Numbered from the stretch's first letter, positions 22,979-33,390 are shown. The stretch is 64,000 bases of DNA from Galeruca laticollis (GCA_963921935.1 OY998180.1:47676231-47740230), one strand, 5' to 3'. Program-made: numbers and translations. The notes: generated from the letters alone by a model not told the origin.

Positions 22979-23636
22979 TTGTCATGAAAAGGCGATGGAA
23001 TTAAGCGTGTGGAAGCAGTATTCAAAATATATTGGAAAAAGACAAACGAATAGGAAAAATATAGTTATGATGAAACCCCAGATGTAGAAATGAGAATGAC
23101 TGCAGGTGATTCTTTCAGGATTAACACATTTCGTATCCGAATTAGAAAAACGGCAGGAGGTTTATAATGTGTTAAATGAAAAGCTTTCATTTTTGAGTAA
23201 AATGAGAGAATTGTCACCATCAACCGTTACAGAAAAAGCCCTTTTCTTGGAAAAAATTTATCCTAATGATTTAGAGACTGGCTTAGTTAAAAATGCATAC
23301 TTTTTCAGTCCCACCTTTCTTCTGAAGGAATTTTGGTAAAACCGGATTCTGTATAATTGAAAAGTCTATCTTCATTTATGCGAAAACAGAATTTGCAAAA
23401 CATTTATCCAAACTTAAATATAGTAGGTCGCATGGCTCTATGTACACCAGCGACAAATTGTTCGGGCGAAGCTTTTCTTGCTTAAAACGGGTAAAAAATT
23501 ATCTTAGATGTACTTTAAGCCAAGAAAAACTAAACGCTTTAGCTCTTTTGTGCATCGAGACAAAGCCAATGAACAAGATATCCTACGATGATATAATTGA
23601 AGATTTTGCGAATACGAAATCGCGCAAACGTGCATA
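22979..23636 (+). pseudogene. hAT transposase (ZMYM1-like), 3' part
   Basis: After the 3' LTR the interrupted transposase resumes as CHEKAMELSVWKQYSKYI, then YDETPDVEMRM. An open stretch 23106-23339 reads GLTHFVSELEKRQEVYNVLN and SFLSKMRELSPSTVTEKALF. The last stretch (about 23395-23636) is the hAT C-terminal dimerisation region, with MALCTPATNCSGEASFSCLK, RVKNYLRCTLSQEKLNALAL and a KSRKRA end before TAA. The usual NCSAERSFS core is altered to NCSGEASFS. Together with 12838-13839 it forms one broken gene, missing roughly 150 residues at the gypsy-1 junction. Confidence 0.85.
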
Positions 23637-24191
23637 ACTATATAAATTGAATTTCATCGTCATCATTAGCCGGATTGTAATTAGATCATTATATATGATG
23701 TTTTTAAACTGTAAGTGATCACAATAAAAATTTAATTACGTTTACTGAATGTATATTATTGCGTAAGTAGATTAAGGCATACCTTACCCCGCCGTAGGAG
23801 TACATGATTGAGCTTTTATTAGACCAGAAATATACCCAAAAACTATTTATTATACGATCTTATCTACATCGTTGAGTCATGAAAATAATCCAGGAATTGG
23901 CACATCAATCTTCTAGGTCATAATCGTACTATTTACGAGAAAAAGGTAATGTAATTAGGACGATAGTAATGCACAAATCATACTAGATATAATTTCATTG
24001 CCAAGATTATTTTTAAAGATGATTGTGAACTAGAGGGTATAAAATTATAAAGGTTGGTAGGTAACACAGATCTGTCCACATATGCAAACAAGTGGTGCAA
24101 CATCAGTGCCTATCATCTTTTTGGATGCGGCGTCAAAATACCAACAACCGATGGGACGCCTCGATATTACTGTTACGCAGTGCCGTCCAGA
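23637..24191. other. Non-coding AT-rich stretch between hAT and the Ginger element
   Basis: No motif was recognised. A 70-residue open frame that starts here (24054) runs into the Ginger terminal repeat and is probably fortuitous. Confidence 0.45.
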
Positions 24192-24500
24192 TGTTACCGT
24201 GAAAGACCGAAATCTGGTGAATGTCGCGATACACCGGTGAATGAAAACATTCTCAACATTGCTTGACGTATGTCCGAATTATTGTTGAAATTTCATTATT
24301 TCTAACTTACACCGGCGATTGTCGACATTCAGGATGCACTCATAGTGTATGTTCAAAAGAATTTTTTTTTTGAAATAAAAACAAAAATAATCCATAGGTC
24401 TTTATTTATTAAAATAATATGGGAAAAGGACTTTGTTGAACTCAAAACAAACAGTAGAACAAAAAATATAAAATGAAATATAAAAAATAAGAACACTATC

Positions 24501-26219
24501 TTATTTATTGCAACAACTTAAACTACCGTGACACTTCGAATTGCACAAAAGTTCCTTGCTTTTACAACTGCATTCAGTCGTGGAACACTTCCTTTTGCAG
24601 TTACAACCTGTATAGCCTTGCCCTCCACTTTTTGAATTAGCAGAAGCGACATTTCTTTTGTTGAAACTTCGTCCATGGAAAGTAACTTTTCTTTACAAAT
24701 TACGAACTGATTACGGGTGAAAAGCTGCTTCAAGGTACCATTCTTGTTAGCTAATCTATAAAAGTCTGAATCCTCTATTCTAACAACAACCGCTAACACA
24801 TTTCGAGGGTCTGTACGACCACGGTCGACATCAGGGACTTGAATTCTTACGGTATCACCAATTTGGGCAGGAGGAAACTTTTTTTTGAGGTTCGCAACAT
24901 TTTTGTTGCTTGAAGTGGAAGATTCTCTTTTGCAGCTACTCTTTTTAAAGAAATTAGCTCGTGTTGTTCAGTCAGTGCTTGATATGAAGATGTGTTAGGT
25001 GGCGGATCAGTCAGTGCTTGAGATGAAGATGTGCTAAGTGGCGGATCAGTCAGTGCTTGAGATGAAAATGTGTCAGGTTGCGGGTCAGTCAGTGCTTGAG
25101 ATGAAGACGTGCCAGGTTGCGGATCAGCTCCAATGGTATTTTCATTATCCATGTCTGTTTCAATATGGTCACTACCCAAAATTTTCTCAACATAAGCTTC
25201 TCGCTGTTGTTCGGTCTAAATGTTTGAAATTTGCCCGTGAGGGAGTGATGACGGTGTTATACTTCTTTTTGGTATAACGCCAAGTAGGGCTTCATAAGGA
25301 CTCTGGCGTATTCCTTCGTGATAAGTTGTGTTTTTGGCGTATTGGACAAACGGCAAACCTTCTGACCACTTGTTTGAATCATTGTCTTGCATCCAAGCAG
25401 TTAACATATTTTGTATGTCCTGATTGGCTCTTTCAACTGAGCCTCGTGTTTGACTGTGACGAGGCTTTCCGTGCACTATTTTAACATCTTTCCGCATAGC
25501 GCATAATTTAGATATGACTCGATTACTGAACTCTCTGCCATTATCCGAATGCAATATAGCGGGAGCACCAAATGTTAAAAAAATTTGGAGAAGGTGATAT
25601 GCTACTTCTACCGCTTTCTTGCTTTTTAAAGGTCGTAACTGGACAAATTTGGTTAAATGATCTTGATATACCATTATAAACTTGTAATCGCTATCCCTGT
25701 GTGATTGCAAGTCTATAAAGTCGACTTGACATCTAGAGTTCAATTCGGAACTGACCATTGGTTTCACAATAATACCTTTTTTAGGCGCACTATGTTTCAT
25801 TTGACATTGTTTACACAAATTTAAATACAACATTACAACTTCATAACTAATATTTTTGTATCTAACTTGCAATTCTTTAAGCATTCGTGTTCTTCCTCCA
25901 TGGCCTGTTCTTATGTGAGTTTCAGAAAGTATTGTAAACAACTCATCATTAGTGACATAATACTGGATATTTGTTTCTCCTGGTTTTAATGGCATAATCA
26001 ACTTTTCTTCATCACTAACTTTTAAAATGTCAAAACATTTTAAACGTCTGTAGTCCAAAGGTGTACTACACTTACTTTTAGCAGAAATTCAGAAATTACT
26101 TCAGAAACGATTTTAGAGTACTTTTCTTGTGAAAAATAAAAACAATTGTCTTCTCGTTTACTTCCAATTAAGGCATGTAACTTTTCAAAAAACTTATCAC
26201 GATTCACTGTAGTAGCCAT
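24501..26219 (-). pseudogene. Ginger/KRBA2-like integrase-type transposase
   Basis: Translation starts at ATG 26219 (MATTVNRDKFFEKLHALIG). After a frameshift near 26060 the open stretch 25216-26058 carries an H2C2 zinc-binding module (THIRTGHGGRTRM, then CKQCQMKH) and an integrase core with all three catalytic residues in context: CQVDFIDLQ, LHSDNGREF and RGSVERANQDIQ. A repeat-rich linker (24847-25179) follows. Then comes the C-terminal module VRIQVPDVDRGR and VVRIEDSDFYRLANKNGTLK. A second frameshift near 24660 puts the Cys-rich tail (GCNCKRKCSTTECSCKSKEL) in another frame, ending at TAA 24501-24503. Vertebrate and insect KRBA2-like proteins derive from this transposase. At least three frame breaks make this copy inactive as written. 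Confidence 0.85.
24971..25126 (-). repeat. 39-bp coding minisatellite (four 13-residue repeats)
   Basis: Four tandem units encode variants of DPQPGTSSSQALT in the linker of the Ginger transposase. The units keep the frame and differ at a few positions each. This linker is not part of the catalytic fold. Confidence 0.9.
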
Positions 26220-26761
26220 TGAATACAAATTATAATTTCTAATAAGAAAATTAAATTAGGTTAGGGAGACAAAGCTAACTGAAACAAGGGGCTGGAACCG
26301 TCTAAAACTTGTCGAGACCTGCAGTGTCCGAGATTCAACGGACATCATTTGTGTTTGTCGACATATACCGGTGAAAGTCCGAATGTATAATAGAATTAAG
26401 AAATGTTCGTACTTTCACCAAGGCATTTGACATTTGTCGACATCCACCGGCGAATGTTGACATTCCCTACTTTCGGTCTTTCACGGTAACATAGACACTT
26501 GTTACACGACGGCGTTACGATACGAAGTTTTGTTATATGTCCGTTTGATTGTTAACATTCCTCTGTCTCTGTGTCTTTGATAACATAAATAATAATAATA
26601 CAATCAATGAATACACTACAATAAGCGTCACTGCTGATGAGTTCAGCTTGAATATGTTGAATAATAATACACAATATTCAATATAAATTGGTAGTAGTTT
26701 ATTTCTTTTATACACATATGATAAATAAAAATATAAATATACTTACTTAGCTTTATTTACA

Positions 26762-26985
26762 TTTTAGAGCACAGTTATGGTTGGATGCATGTTTTGAAAA
26801 TACCCGATAGATTCTTTACATAACAATTATAAGTTATGTCAACTCCACTTTGAGGATAAATTTACTTCCAAAAGGGGACTTACAAAGTACCTGTCTTCAA
26901 GCTGTGTCTACAATATTCCCTTGGTTAAAACGCAAGGGCCATGTTATATTGAGCGATCCACCAATAAAAATAGCTATTCAGTCTG
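26762..26985 (+). pseudogene. THAP-domain second-exon remnant
   Basis: The exon-like block follows a CATTTTAG acceptor and ends before a GGTAAAT donor-like sequence. It contains LWLDACFEN in one frame and then, after a shift, NNYKLCQLHFEDKFTSKRGL followed by a YNIP element. C-X2-H followed by F-E-D and a final proline-containing segment is the second half of a THAP zinc finger. The shift and in-frame stops mean it cannot encode the domain now. A matching first exon was not found just upstream. Confidence 0.55.
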
Positions 26986-27100
26986 GTAAATATTAAATTT
27001 AAGTAAACATTACAATCAGTTATTGATATTTATTTTTGCCACCTTAGTGCAGAATTAATTATAACTTTCCGACAGGATTCATTGATACCTTATTGGCATT

Positions 27101-27326
27101 TTGTTTATTACAATTATTTTAATAATTATAGATATCATGCCGTTTGAGCAAGTGGGACATTCGTCTCAAGCCACCACAAGACATATTGGTGATGCTTCTC
27201 CACCACTTGGTAAATATAATCATCATTTAGATTCACTTCTGTAGGATAATATGTATCAAAATAGATGGCTTTCTTATAATTAGATTGCATTTAGCCTATC
27301 TGTGAATCGCCATATGCTTTGTATTT
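27101..27326 (+). repeat. Exon-like repeat unit, copy 1 (5' portion differs)
   Basis: Shared sequence starts TTGTTTATTACAATTATTTT and ends TTTGTATTT, where the LINE is inserted. It contains a splice-acceptor-like site and a short frame FEQVGHSSQATTRHIGDASP. Confidence 0.8.
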
Positions 27327-28889
27327 CTTCTTCTTCTTGTGCCTTGTGCTTCTCGCACGTTGGCGGTCCTTTGTACTTCTTTCATGTCAAATGTAAGGTG
27401 CCATTTTCTGCCTTTCGGAAGATTGTGGCTGCATCTCTAGTTCCGCACCAGTCCCTAATGTTTCGCAGCCATGAATGTTGTTTTCTTCCCGGGCCTCTTC
27501 TACCTTCTATTTTTCCTTGCAAAATCAACCTATGTATTGAGTATCTGGCGCCTCTGAGTATGTGTCCAAGATAGGATATCTCTTCTTCACGACTTGCAGA
27601 AGTTCTCTATGCATACCGGCCATTTCCAGCACATCTTCATTAGTTTTATGTGCAGTCCATGGGATGCGTAGGAGTGTACGAATTGTCCACATTTCAAATG
27701 CCTCTATCCGATTCAGAGTTTTGATTTTTAGAGACCATGTTTCTGCCCCATAGAGCAAGATAGGCCAGACGTAGCATTTAACTACTCGAATCCGAAGTGC
27801 CAGGGGCAATGTTCGGGCAAGAAAGAAGTTCTTAAGTTTATGAAATGTGTCTTTTGCACGTCCGATTCGTATTTTCACTTCCTCGTCGCAATCCCATTTC
27901 TGGTTGATGGTGGCGCCCAGATATACAAATTTTGACACCACATCCAGTTTTTGGCCGTCAATCCTAATTGTGATGTTACTGTGGTGTCGAGCTATTACCA
28001 TAACTTTTGTTTTATTTTTGTTGATCGTCAGGCCAAATTGTTTTCCTATTTGGTTGATTCTGTCAACGGTTTGTTGAAGGTCCTCAGGAGAATTCGCCAA
28101 TATAGCGGTATCATCCGCATATCTGATGTTGCTTATTGGAATTCCATTAACTTTAATTCCTCTATTTTCCTTTTCCAATGCTATTTGAAAAACTTTTTCG
28201 ACATATATGTTGAATAGCATTGGCGATAGGATACATCCTTGTCGTATTCCCTTGGATATTTTAAATGTATCTGTGGTTAAGTCGTTGTTAATTCTTACCT
28301 CTGCGGTCTGATGCCAATACAGTTGCTGAATTATTCGTATGTCCTTAGAATCGATGCCAATCTCATATAGTCTTTCCAGAAGAAGATCGTGTTTAATGGT
28401 ATCAAAAGCCTTCTCATAATCTATGAAACATATATAAACGTCTCTTTGTTGGTCATAACATTTTTGTACAAGTAATTTCATTGAGAACAGGGCCTCTCTT
28501 GTACCCAAACCCCTGATGAAACCGAATTGGGTTTCTCCACTCATTGCCTCGCATTTGTCATATATTCGGGAGTGGATGACTCGAAGTAACACCTTGAGAG
28601 CATGACTCATGAGACTTATGAGTCTATCATCTTCACACCTCTTTGGAGTACTTTTCTTAGGTATTGGTATAAAAGTAGATTTTAGCCAATCAGCTGGGAT
28701 TTTGCCTGTTTCGTATATTCTATTGCATAAATATGTTAGATATTTCGTATTTATTATTTTCAGGACTTCAGCGCAGACGTTATCTTCACCTGGACTCCTT
28801 CCATTTTTCATATTTTTTAGGGCTCGTTGTACTTCTGATTCTAGAATTTCAAGACCAGTTATTTCCTCTAAGGTAGGTCTACTGCCGCG
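27327..28889 (-). mobile_element. 5'-truncated non-LTR retrotransposon (LINE) insertion
   Basis: The insertion is flanked by TTTGTATTT on both sides (27318-27326 and 28890-28898). The undisturbed unit 3 boundary shows a single TTTGTATTT at 29222-29230, so this is a 9-bp target duplication. The element lies on the minus strand and ends at 27327 in a short GAA-type repeat (GAAGAAGAAGAA), a tail style known from some LINE clades. Its other end cuts into RT coding sequence, so it is 5'-truncated, as most LINE copies are. Confidence 0.88.
27327..28889 (-). pseudogene. LINE reverse transcriptase (partial)
   Basis: The frame is open from the truncation point at 28889 (RPTLEEITGLEILESEVQRA) to about 27525. 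It includes KMKNGRSPGEDNV-type RT start, FIRGLGTREALFSMKLLVQK, the A box CFIDYEKAFDTIKHD, the B box KGIRQGCILSPMLFNIY, and the catalytic C box NIRYADDTAILANSPED. A thumb region (KFVYLGATINQKWDCDEEVK) and a C-terminal WSLKIKTLNRIEAFEMW segment follow. Near 27560 a frameshift separates the conserved end YLGHILRGARYSIHRLI and RRGPGRKQHSWLRNIRDW. All catalytic residues of the RT are present. The endonuclease part is missing by truncation. The clade is not assigned firmly (RTE-like or related). Confidence 0.88.
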
Positions 28890-29221
28890 TTTGTATTTAA
28901 ACAGCTGTATAGAATTGCAATGTAAATGTTATGTATTCTTTAGAGCGTGTAGAGTGACAAATCTAAGAATGCTTGACATTTTTTGAACCGATTATTTGGA
29001 ATTGCTGTTTATTACAATTATTTTTATAATTACAGATACCATGTCGTTTGAGCACGTGGGGCATTCGTCTCAAGCCGCCACAAGACATATTGGTGATGCT
29101 TCTCCATCCCTTGATAAATATAATCATCATTTAGATTCAACTCTTGTAGAAAATATGCATCAAAATAGATGGATTTCTTATAATTAGATTGCGTTTAGCC
29201 TATCTGTGAATCGCCATATGC
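28890..29221 (+). repeat. Exon-like repeat unit, copy 2 (~332 bp)
   Basis: A complete tandem unit starting TTTGTATTTAAACAG. A polypyrimidine/ATTACAG acceptor near 29034 precedes a 51-codon frame (MSFEHVGHSSQAATRHIGDA ... NRWISYN, stop at about 29187). Confidence 0.85.
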
Positions 29222-29530
29222 TTTGTATTTAAACAGTTGTATAGAATTGCAATGTAAACGTTATGTATTCTTTAGAGTGTAAAGTAACAAATCTAAGAAT
29301 GCTTGACATTTTTTGAACAGATTATTTGGAATTGCTGTTTATTACAATTATTTTTATAATTACAGATACCATACCGTTTGAGCAAGTGGGACATTCGTCT
29401 CAAACCGCCACAAGACATATTGGTGATGCTTCTCCATCTCTTGGTAAAGATAATCATCATTTAGATTCACTTCTGTAAGATAATATACATCAAAATAGAT
29501 GGCTTTCTTATAATTAGATTGCATGTAGCC
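29222..29530 (+). repeat. Exon-like repeat unit, copy 3
   Basis: The next tandem copy, with the same acceptor and frame but with a broken start (ACCATACCG) and a stop after DSLL. It diverges at GCATGTAGCCC. Confidence 0.85.
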
Positions 29531-29749
29531 CAACTGTTTTGTTTTTCTTATACAATAGTCTTTTTTTATGGTTTTGTTAAAATGGAAAAATGTTCGGTTA
29601 TTCATTCCAAGTTCACTTGCTATCAATGTAAGAAAATGTTCCTACTGGTCTTCAGAAAATAGACACTGGAAAATGTGATACATGAATAAAACAACACGTT
29701 ATCTATAATAAAGCCTGTGCATATAGTCTTCCTCTATTTTCCTTTTTTG
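29531..29749. other. Non-coding spacer
   Basis: Nothing recognised. Confidence 0.4.
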
Positions 29750-30290
29750 TTTCAGATAATCGATCTTCTCATGCAGTACTATAGAAGACATGAATTTTCA
29801 GTGACATGCCATCAATACATATGGTATACTGTTTGTTACCATTGGACATTGTCTGAACCTTTATTTCTACAGCTTTAAATATTGAATCGTAACCTAAACC
29901 AGACTTGCAAGCAAGTTTTTTGGTGATTCTTTGCAGGTTTGTAGCAAGTTGTATGCCTGTGATCCCAAAAAATATAGCGTCAAGGCAAATCGTTTGTGTT
30001 CTACAAAATTCCTTCTACCTAGGGGTTCTCCGCCTTTCAGTAGTACTTGCGCTTTTACAATTGATGCCAGAAGTTATTAAAGAGATTTCTCACACATTTC
30101 TTAGAAGTCGTCCAGGTTACATATTTCTTTCTTTTCTCTGGTTTCCTTTGCAAAATTTCGTTTCCCTAGAGCCAGCCATAACCACTAATTTCACCTTGCT
30201 TTTCCGTGGTGTCCAGAACTTGAGAAAGCAGGAGTTTGAGTGGAAGTTGTTGGAGAATTTTCAAGAGTAAGCTGTTTCTAATGGGTGCCT
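29750..30290 (-). pseudogene. P-element-transposase-like fragment
   Basis: On the minus strand a readable stretch gives LACKSGLGYDSIFKAVEIKV, then YTICIDGMSLKIHVFYS. A D-G/E-M-S-L-K motif after a hydrophobic strand is the start of the RNase H-like core in P-element/THAP9-type transposases. Upstream text (SASTTERRRTP, ITGIQLATNLQRITKK) is compatible but less diagnostic. There are several stops. The downstream catalytic residues were not found, so this is a small decayed piece. The call rests mainly on one motif. Confidence 0.4.
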
Positions 30291-30373
30291 ACAACAGAAG
30301 CTTCCTGTGGATTTATAAAAGTATATTAAGTATAATATATTTTGAAAATGTACATGTACATGATTCAGAACCC

Positions 30374-30380
<7 letters not shown>

Positions 30381-30431
<51 letters not shown>
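30381..30431. repeat. (AT)n microsatellite
   Basis: A clear AT run. From 30432 to 30784 follows unclassified sequence with short frames on both strands but no motif. Confidence 0.95.
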
Positions 30432-30434
<3 letters not shown>

Positions 30435-30784
30435 TTATATTTCACGCGTTATTCTTTCATCTTTTCATTGATTATTTGTCTATTTCCAGGGTCGGAAGGT
30501 TCAGACAGGAGAGCTATAGCCGCCTCCGTGTCTCTGTTGGTTGTTGTCCTGAAAACTCGGGATCTTCCATTCGAAGGCACAAATGTGCGTTTGGTTATCT
30601 TGTTGAAATCCGTTGTTTGTGTTTTCTCATGTTTCAATTAACATCCTTGCTCCCAAGTTGTACACCTTTTCTTGGTTATGCCGTACCGATGAAGGCTAAT
30701 GAGCCAGAAACATGCATGTCTACGGTTACCACTCATTCTCTGTAACCTCTTTTGCGTGATATGCCCGCTAATTATGTTTTTGTT

Positions 30785-30807
30785 ATATATATATATATAT
30801 ATATATA
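30785..30807. repeat. TA microsatellite, left of the mariner insertion
   Basis: A TA run that continues as 32141-32187 on the other side of the mariner. One TA tract has been split by the insertion. Confidence 0.9.
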
Positions 30808-32139
30808 CGAGGGCAATTCAGAAACTAACCTCCGATTGGTCACAGTGCGGGTAGTGGGGGGAGTAGCGCGCCATCTGTGCATTCACACGCTCAGCAGGTC
30901 AGTCGGCATCAAGCCGTAGTCGAGTGAACATCGTACCTGCGCTAGTTTAGTTTTTGTGGCAGTTTGAAATGTGTGCTGCAATAGAAAATCCCGCCAAATG
31001 TGAAGTGCGTGCTGTTATAAGGTTTTTTACAGCCAAAGGATACTCTGCAGCAGCTATTCATCGTGAGCTTTGTGCCGTGTACGGACCAAAAGTTATGAGT
31101 GAAGGAGTTGTCCGTGAATGGGTACGTTTATTTAAAAGTGGACGAGAAAACGTTCATGATGAAGAGAGGAGTGGTAGACCATCCTTGGTGACTGACGAAC
31201 TCGTTCAGACAGTTGATGCAAAAGTTCGTGAAAATCGACGTTTCACAATGGCGGAGTTGTCTACTGATTTTCCACAGATTTCTAAGACTCTTTTGTACGA
31301 GATAGTGACAGCAAGATTGGGTTACCGTAAGTTCTGTGCACGATGGGTGCCCAAAATTCTTACCGACCACCACAAAAGTCAAAGAATGGCCTCTGCAATA
31401 GACTTTCTGTCACGTTATGAGGACGAAGGAGAACCATTGTTAAACAGAATCGTGACCGGTGACGAAACCTGGATTAAGTACGTGAACCCTGAGACAAAAG
31501 AACAATCAAAGATGTGGGCACATTCAGATTCGCCTACCAAACCAAAAAAAGCCCGGCAAGATTTTTCTGCCAGAAAACTGATGGCAACGGTGTTTTGGGA
31601 TGCCAAAGGGATGTTGTTGGTTGAATTCATGGAACGTGGGACGACCATTAATCAAGACGTGTACTGTGAAACACTAAAAACATTACGACGGGCTATACAG
31701 AACAAACGCCGTGGTATGCTGACTTCCGGTATCGTTTTTTTGCACGATAACGCCCGTCCTCACTCTGCTCGCAGAACAACAGCCCTTCTTGAGTCCTTCA
31801 AGTGGGACGTTTTCAACCATCCACCTTACAGCCCAGATCTGGCGCCAAGCGATTATCACCTCTTCATGCATATGAAGAAATGGCTCGGGTTTCAGCGGTT
31901 TGATGACGACGAAGAGCTCAAAGATGCGGTCACAGGCTGGCTCAAGGCACAAGCGGGTGATTTTTATGCAGAAGGAATTTCAAGCTTGTGAAGAGATACG
32001 ATAAGTGCCTCAATCGTTATGGAGACTATGTCGAAAAATAGTGCAAAGATGTAGTTGTAAGATGTATATATTAAAATATTTTTACTTAACTTGGTGTATT
32101 TTTTTCAATCAACCGGAGGTTAGTTTCTGAATTGCCCTC

Positions 32140-32140
<1 letters not shown>
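30808..32140 (+). mobile_element. Nearly intact mariner transposon
   Basis: 1333 bp element. Both ends start CGAGGGCAATTCAGAAACTA and are perfect inverted copies for 27 bp, with partial similarity a little further. TA lies on both sides, as expected for mariner target duplication. The transposase occupies most of the interior. Length, terminal repeats and gene size are normal for mariner. Near identity of the ends and one long open frame indicate a recent insertion. Confidence 0.97.
30969..31991 (+). CDS. Mariner transposase, frameshifted near the C-terminus
   Basis: I place the start at ATG 30969 (MCAAIENPAKCEVRAVIRFF). The paired N-terminal helix-turn-helix region is followed by a WVRLFKSGRENVHDEERSGR linker and the catalytic domain. 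The DDD triad is intact: TGDETW, FLHDNARPH, and PYSPDLAPSDYHLF. Exactly 34 residues separate the last two aspartates, the mariner D34D signature. The frame ends at a TGA at 31989-31991 after EGISSL. Just past it, another frame reads VKRYDKCLNRYGDYVEK to a stop at about 32041, the normal mariner C-terminus. One A has probably been lost in the TCAAGCTTG context near 31980. The last 17 residues are therefore missing from an otherwise complete protein. Confidence 0.95.
   Translation: MCAAIENPAKCEVRAVIRFFTAKGYSAAAIHRELCAVYGPKVMSEGVVREWVRLFKSGRENVHDEERSGRPSLVTDELVQTVDAKVRENRRFTMAELSTDFPQISKTLLYEIVTARLGYRKFCARWVPKILTDHHKSQRMASAIDFLSRYEDEGEPLLNRIVTGDETWIKYVNPETKEQSKMWAHSDSPTKPKKARQDFSARKLMATVFWDAKGMLLVEFMERGTTINQDVYCETLKTLRRAIQNKRRGMLTSGIVFLHDNARPHSARRTTALLESFKWDVFNHPPYSPDLAPSDYHLFMHMKKWLGFQRFDDDEELKDAVTGWLKAQAGDFYAEGISSL

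Positions 32141-32187
<47 letters not shown>
32141..32187. repeat. TA microsatellite, right of the mariner insertion
   Basis: Continuation of the TA tract interrupted by the mariner. Confidence 0.9.
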
Positions 32188-32189
<2 letters not shown>

Positions 32190-33129
32190 CTTTTGTTAGA
32201 CAAGAAAAATGACTGTATATATTTCTTTTCACTTATTGTAGACATACTAAACATAAAATGTTACTGAAAAGCAGAAAAATGTTATATATTTAGGCTCTAA
32301 AAAATAACAGTACTTTGATTATGGGTTTGGTAAGCATAATATAATGCTTTGGTTTGACTAAATAACATTATAAAATACACATACCTAATATCGTCCTTGG
32401 GGATAGTAACAAAACTCATGCCTTCTCCAGTTTTGGAGGATCATCCACGACATAAGCAAACAAATATCAATTATAAAAATTTTGTATTCAAGTACCATAC
32501 TTATTGTAATTTTATATCTTCATTTACTGAAATTCTTTCTATTGTAAACTGGTATTCTAAATATATAATCTATATTATTGTATTGGTTTTTATACTCACC
32601 CTATCCTACACAGCGCTACTTAAATACATACTTACACATATAATTTCGATAACAATATAGAAAATAAAAATCATTTGTTTAAACAATGTCTCGTTATTTT
32701 TAATAATGTATGGAACTCCAAAAACAGAAGCTAAAACTTTATGTATGAAGAAATGCTAAATTATATTTTTCACATTGTTTATTTAGCTGTTAAATTAACT
32801 TTAACAATTCATAAATTAAGTTTAACAGACCTATTGTGAAAAGTATACTTTGGTATTTCACCAATTATCAACCAACATTCAAAATATTACACGGTTGAAT
32901 GCTTAAATCTTTCTTCGACAATTAAAAATTTGTCGAAACACGCCATAAAAATAAACAATTATTATTTGAGATTATTTGGTTTCACTTTTTTGCGTGTAGG
33001 TAAGATTTAATTTACATTTTTCTTAGTGTAAAGTCAAGTAAAGATGCTCTGTATCTGTCAACGTGTTTGAAGGTCACGAAATTTTGCCCCCAAAACATTA
33101 AAGGATTTACGACGGCTTTCGTTTCTTAT
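32188..33129. other. Non-coding AT-rich stretch
   Basis: Nothing recognised. An 87-residue frame at 32397 has no motif and normal-looking AT-rich composition. Confidence 0.45.
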
Positions 33130-33390
33130 CAAGTGGTGTATTCTGTGGTATTGTAGTGAATAATGTCAAACGTGGTTTGTTTATACGAGAGCCATTACGA
33201 CTAGAGAGTAAACATTTAGTTCTTTCGTATTGATGTGCTTTTCAAGACTTTTAGTGACAAAATAAACTTTTTTGTTAATGAATTTAATGTTTTTGGACTA
33301 TCATGGATCATCGGTGCCAAGTCTGTCAGAAAAACAACTGAAATTATCAAGGCCATGTATCTACAATACCATCCCCACTGTTTGTAACTC
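33130..33390 (+). pseudogene. Duplicated 5' end of the THAP gene found at 61.6-61.9 kb
   Basis: About 260 bp match 61630-61872 with moderate divergence, including TTTTCAAGACTTTTAGTGAC upstream and the start region ATGG-TC-CAGTGCCAAGTCTGTCAG. ATG 33303 reads MDHRCQVCQKNN and then a TGA where the other copy has GGCCGA. The CXXC half of the zinc finger is kept, but translation would stop after 12 codons. Both the 5' UTR-like part and the first exon are included, but no second exon follows. Confidence 0.8.

Larger units (their letters stand above)
24192..26491 (-). mobile_element. Ginger-type (KRBA2-like) DNA transposon
   Basis: Both ends start TGTTACCGTGAAAGACCGAA in inverted orientation (24192 onward, and back from 26491). 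They are flanked by CAGA and TAGA, a possible 4-bp target duplication with one change. The subterminal regions carry several copies of a CACCGGYGAATGTCGACA-like motif in both orientations, as transposase-binding sites often do. The single gene is on the minus strand and encodes a gypsy-integrase-like transposase without any RT. This is the Ginger plan. At 2.3 kb it is a compact copy, with frameshifts in the gene. Confidence 0.8.

Noticed and set aside
24054..24266. 70-residue frame with several cysteines
   Set aside because: It spans the border of the Ginger terminal repeat, has no known motif, and its second half is just the repeat read through.
26625..26665. CTGATGAG as a third hammerhead core
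   Set aside because: No GAAA follows at the right spacing and no stem II pairs properly.
31128..31952. Minus-strand frames within the mariner
   Set aside because: They are shadows of the intact plus-strand transposase.
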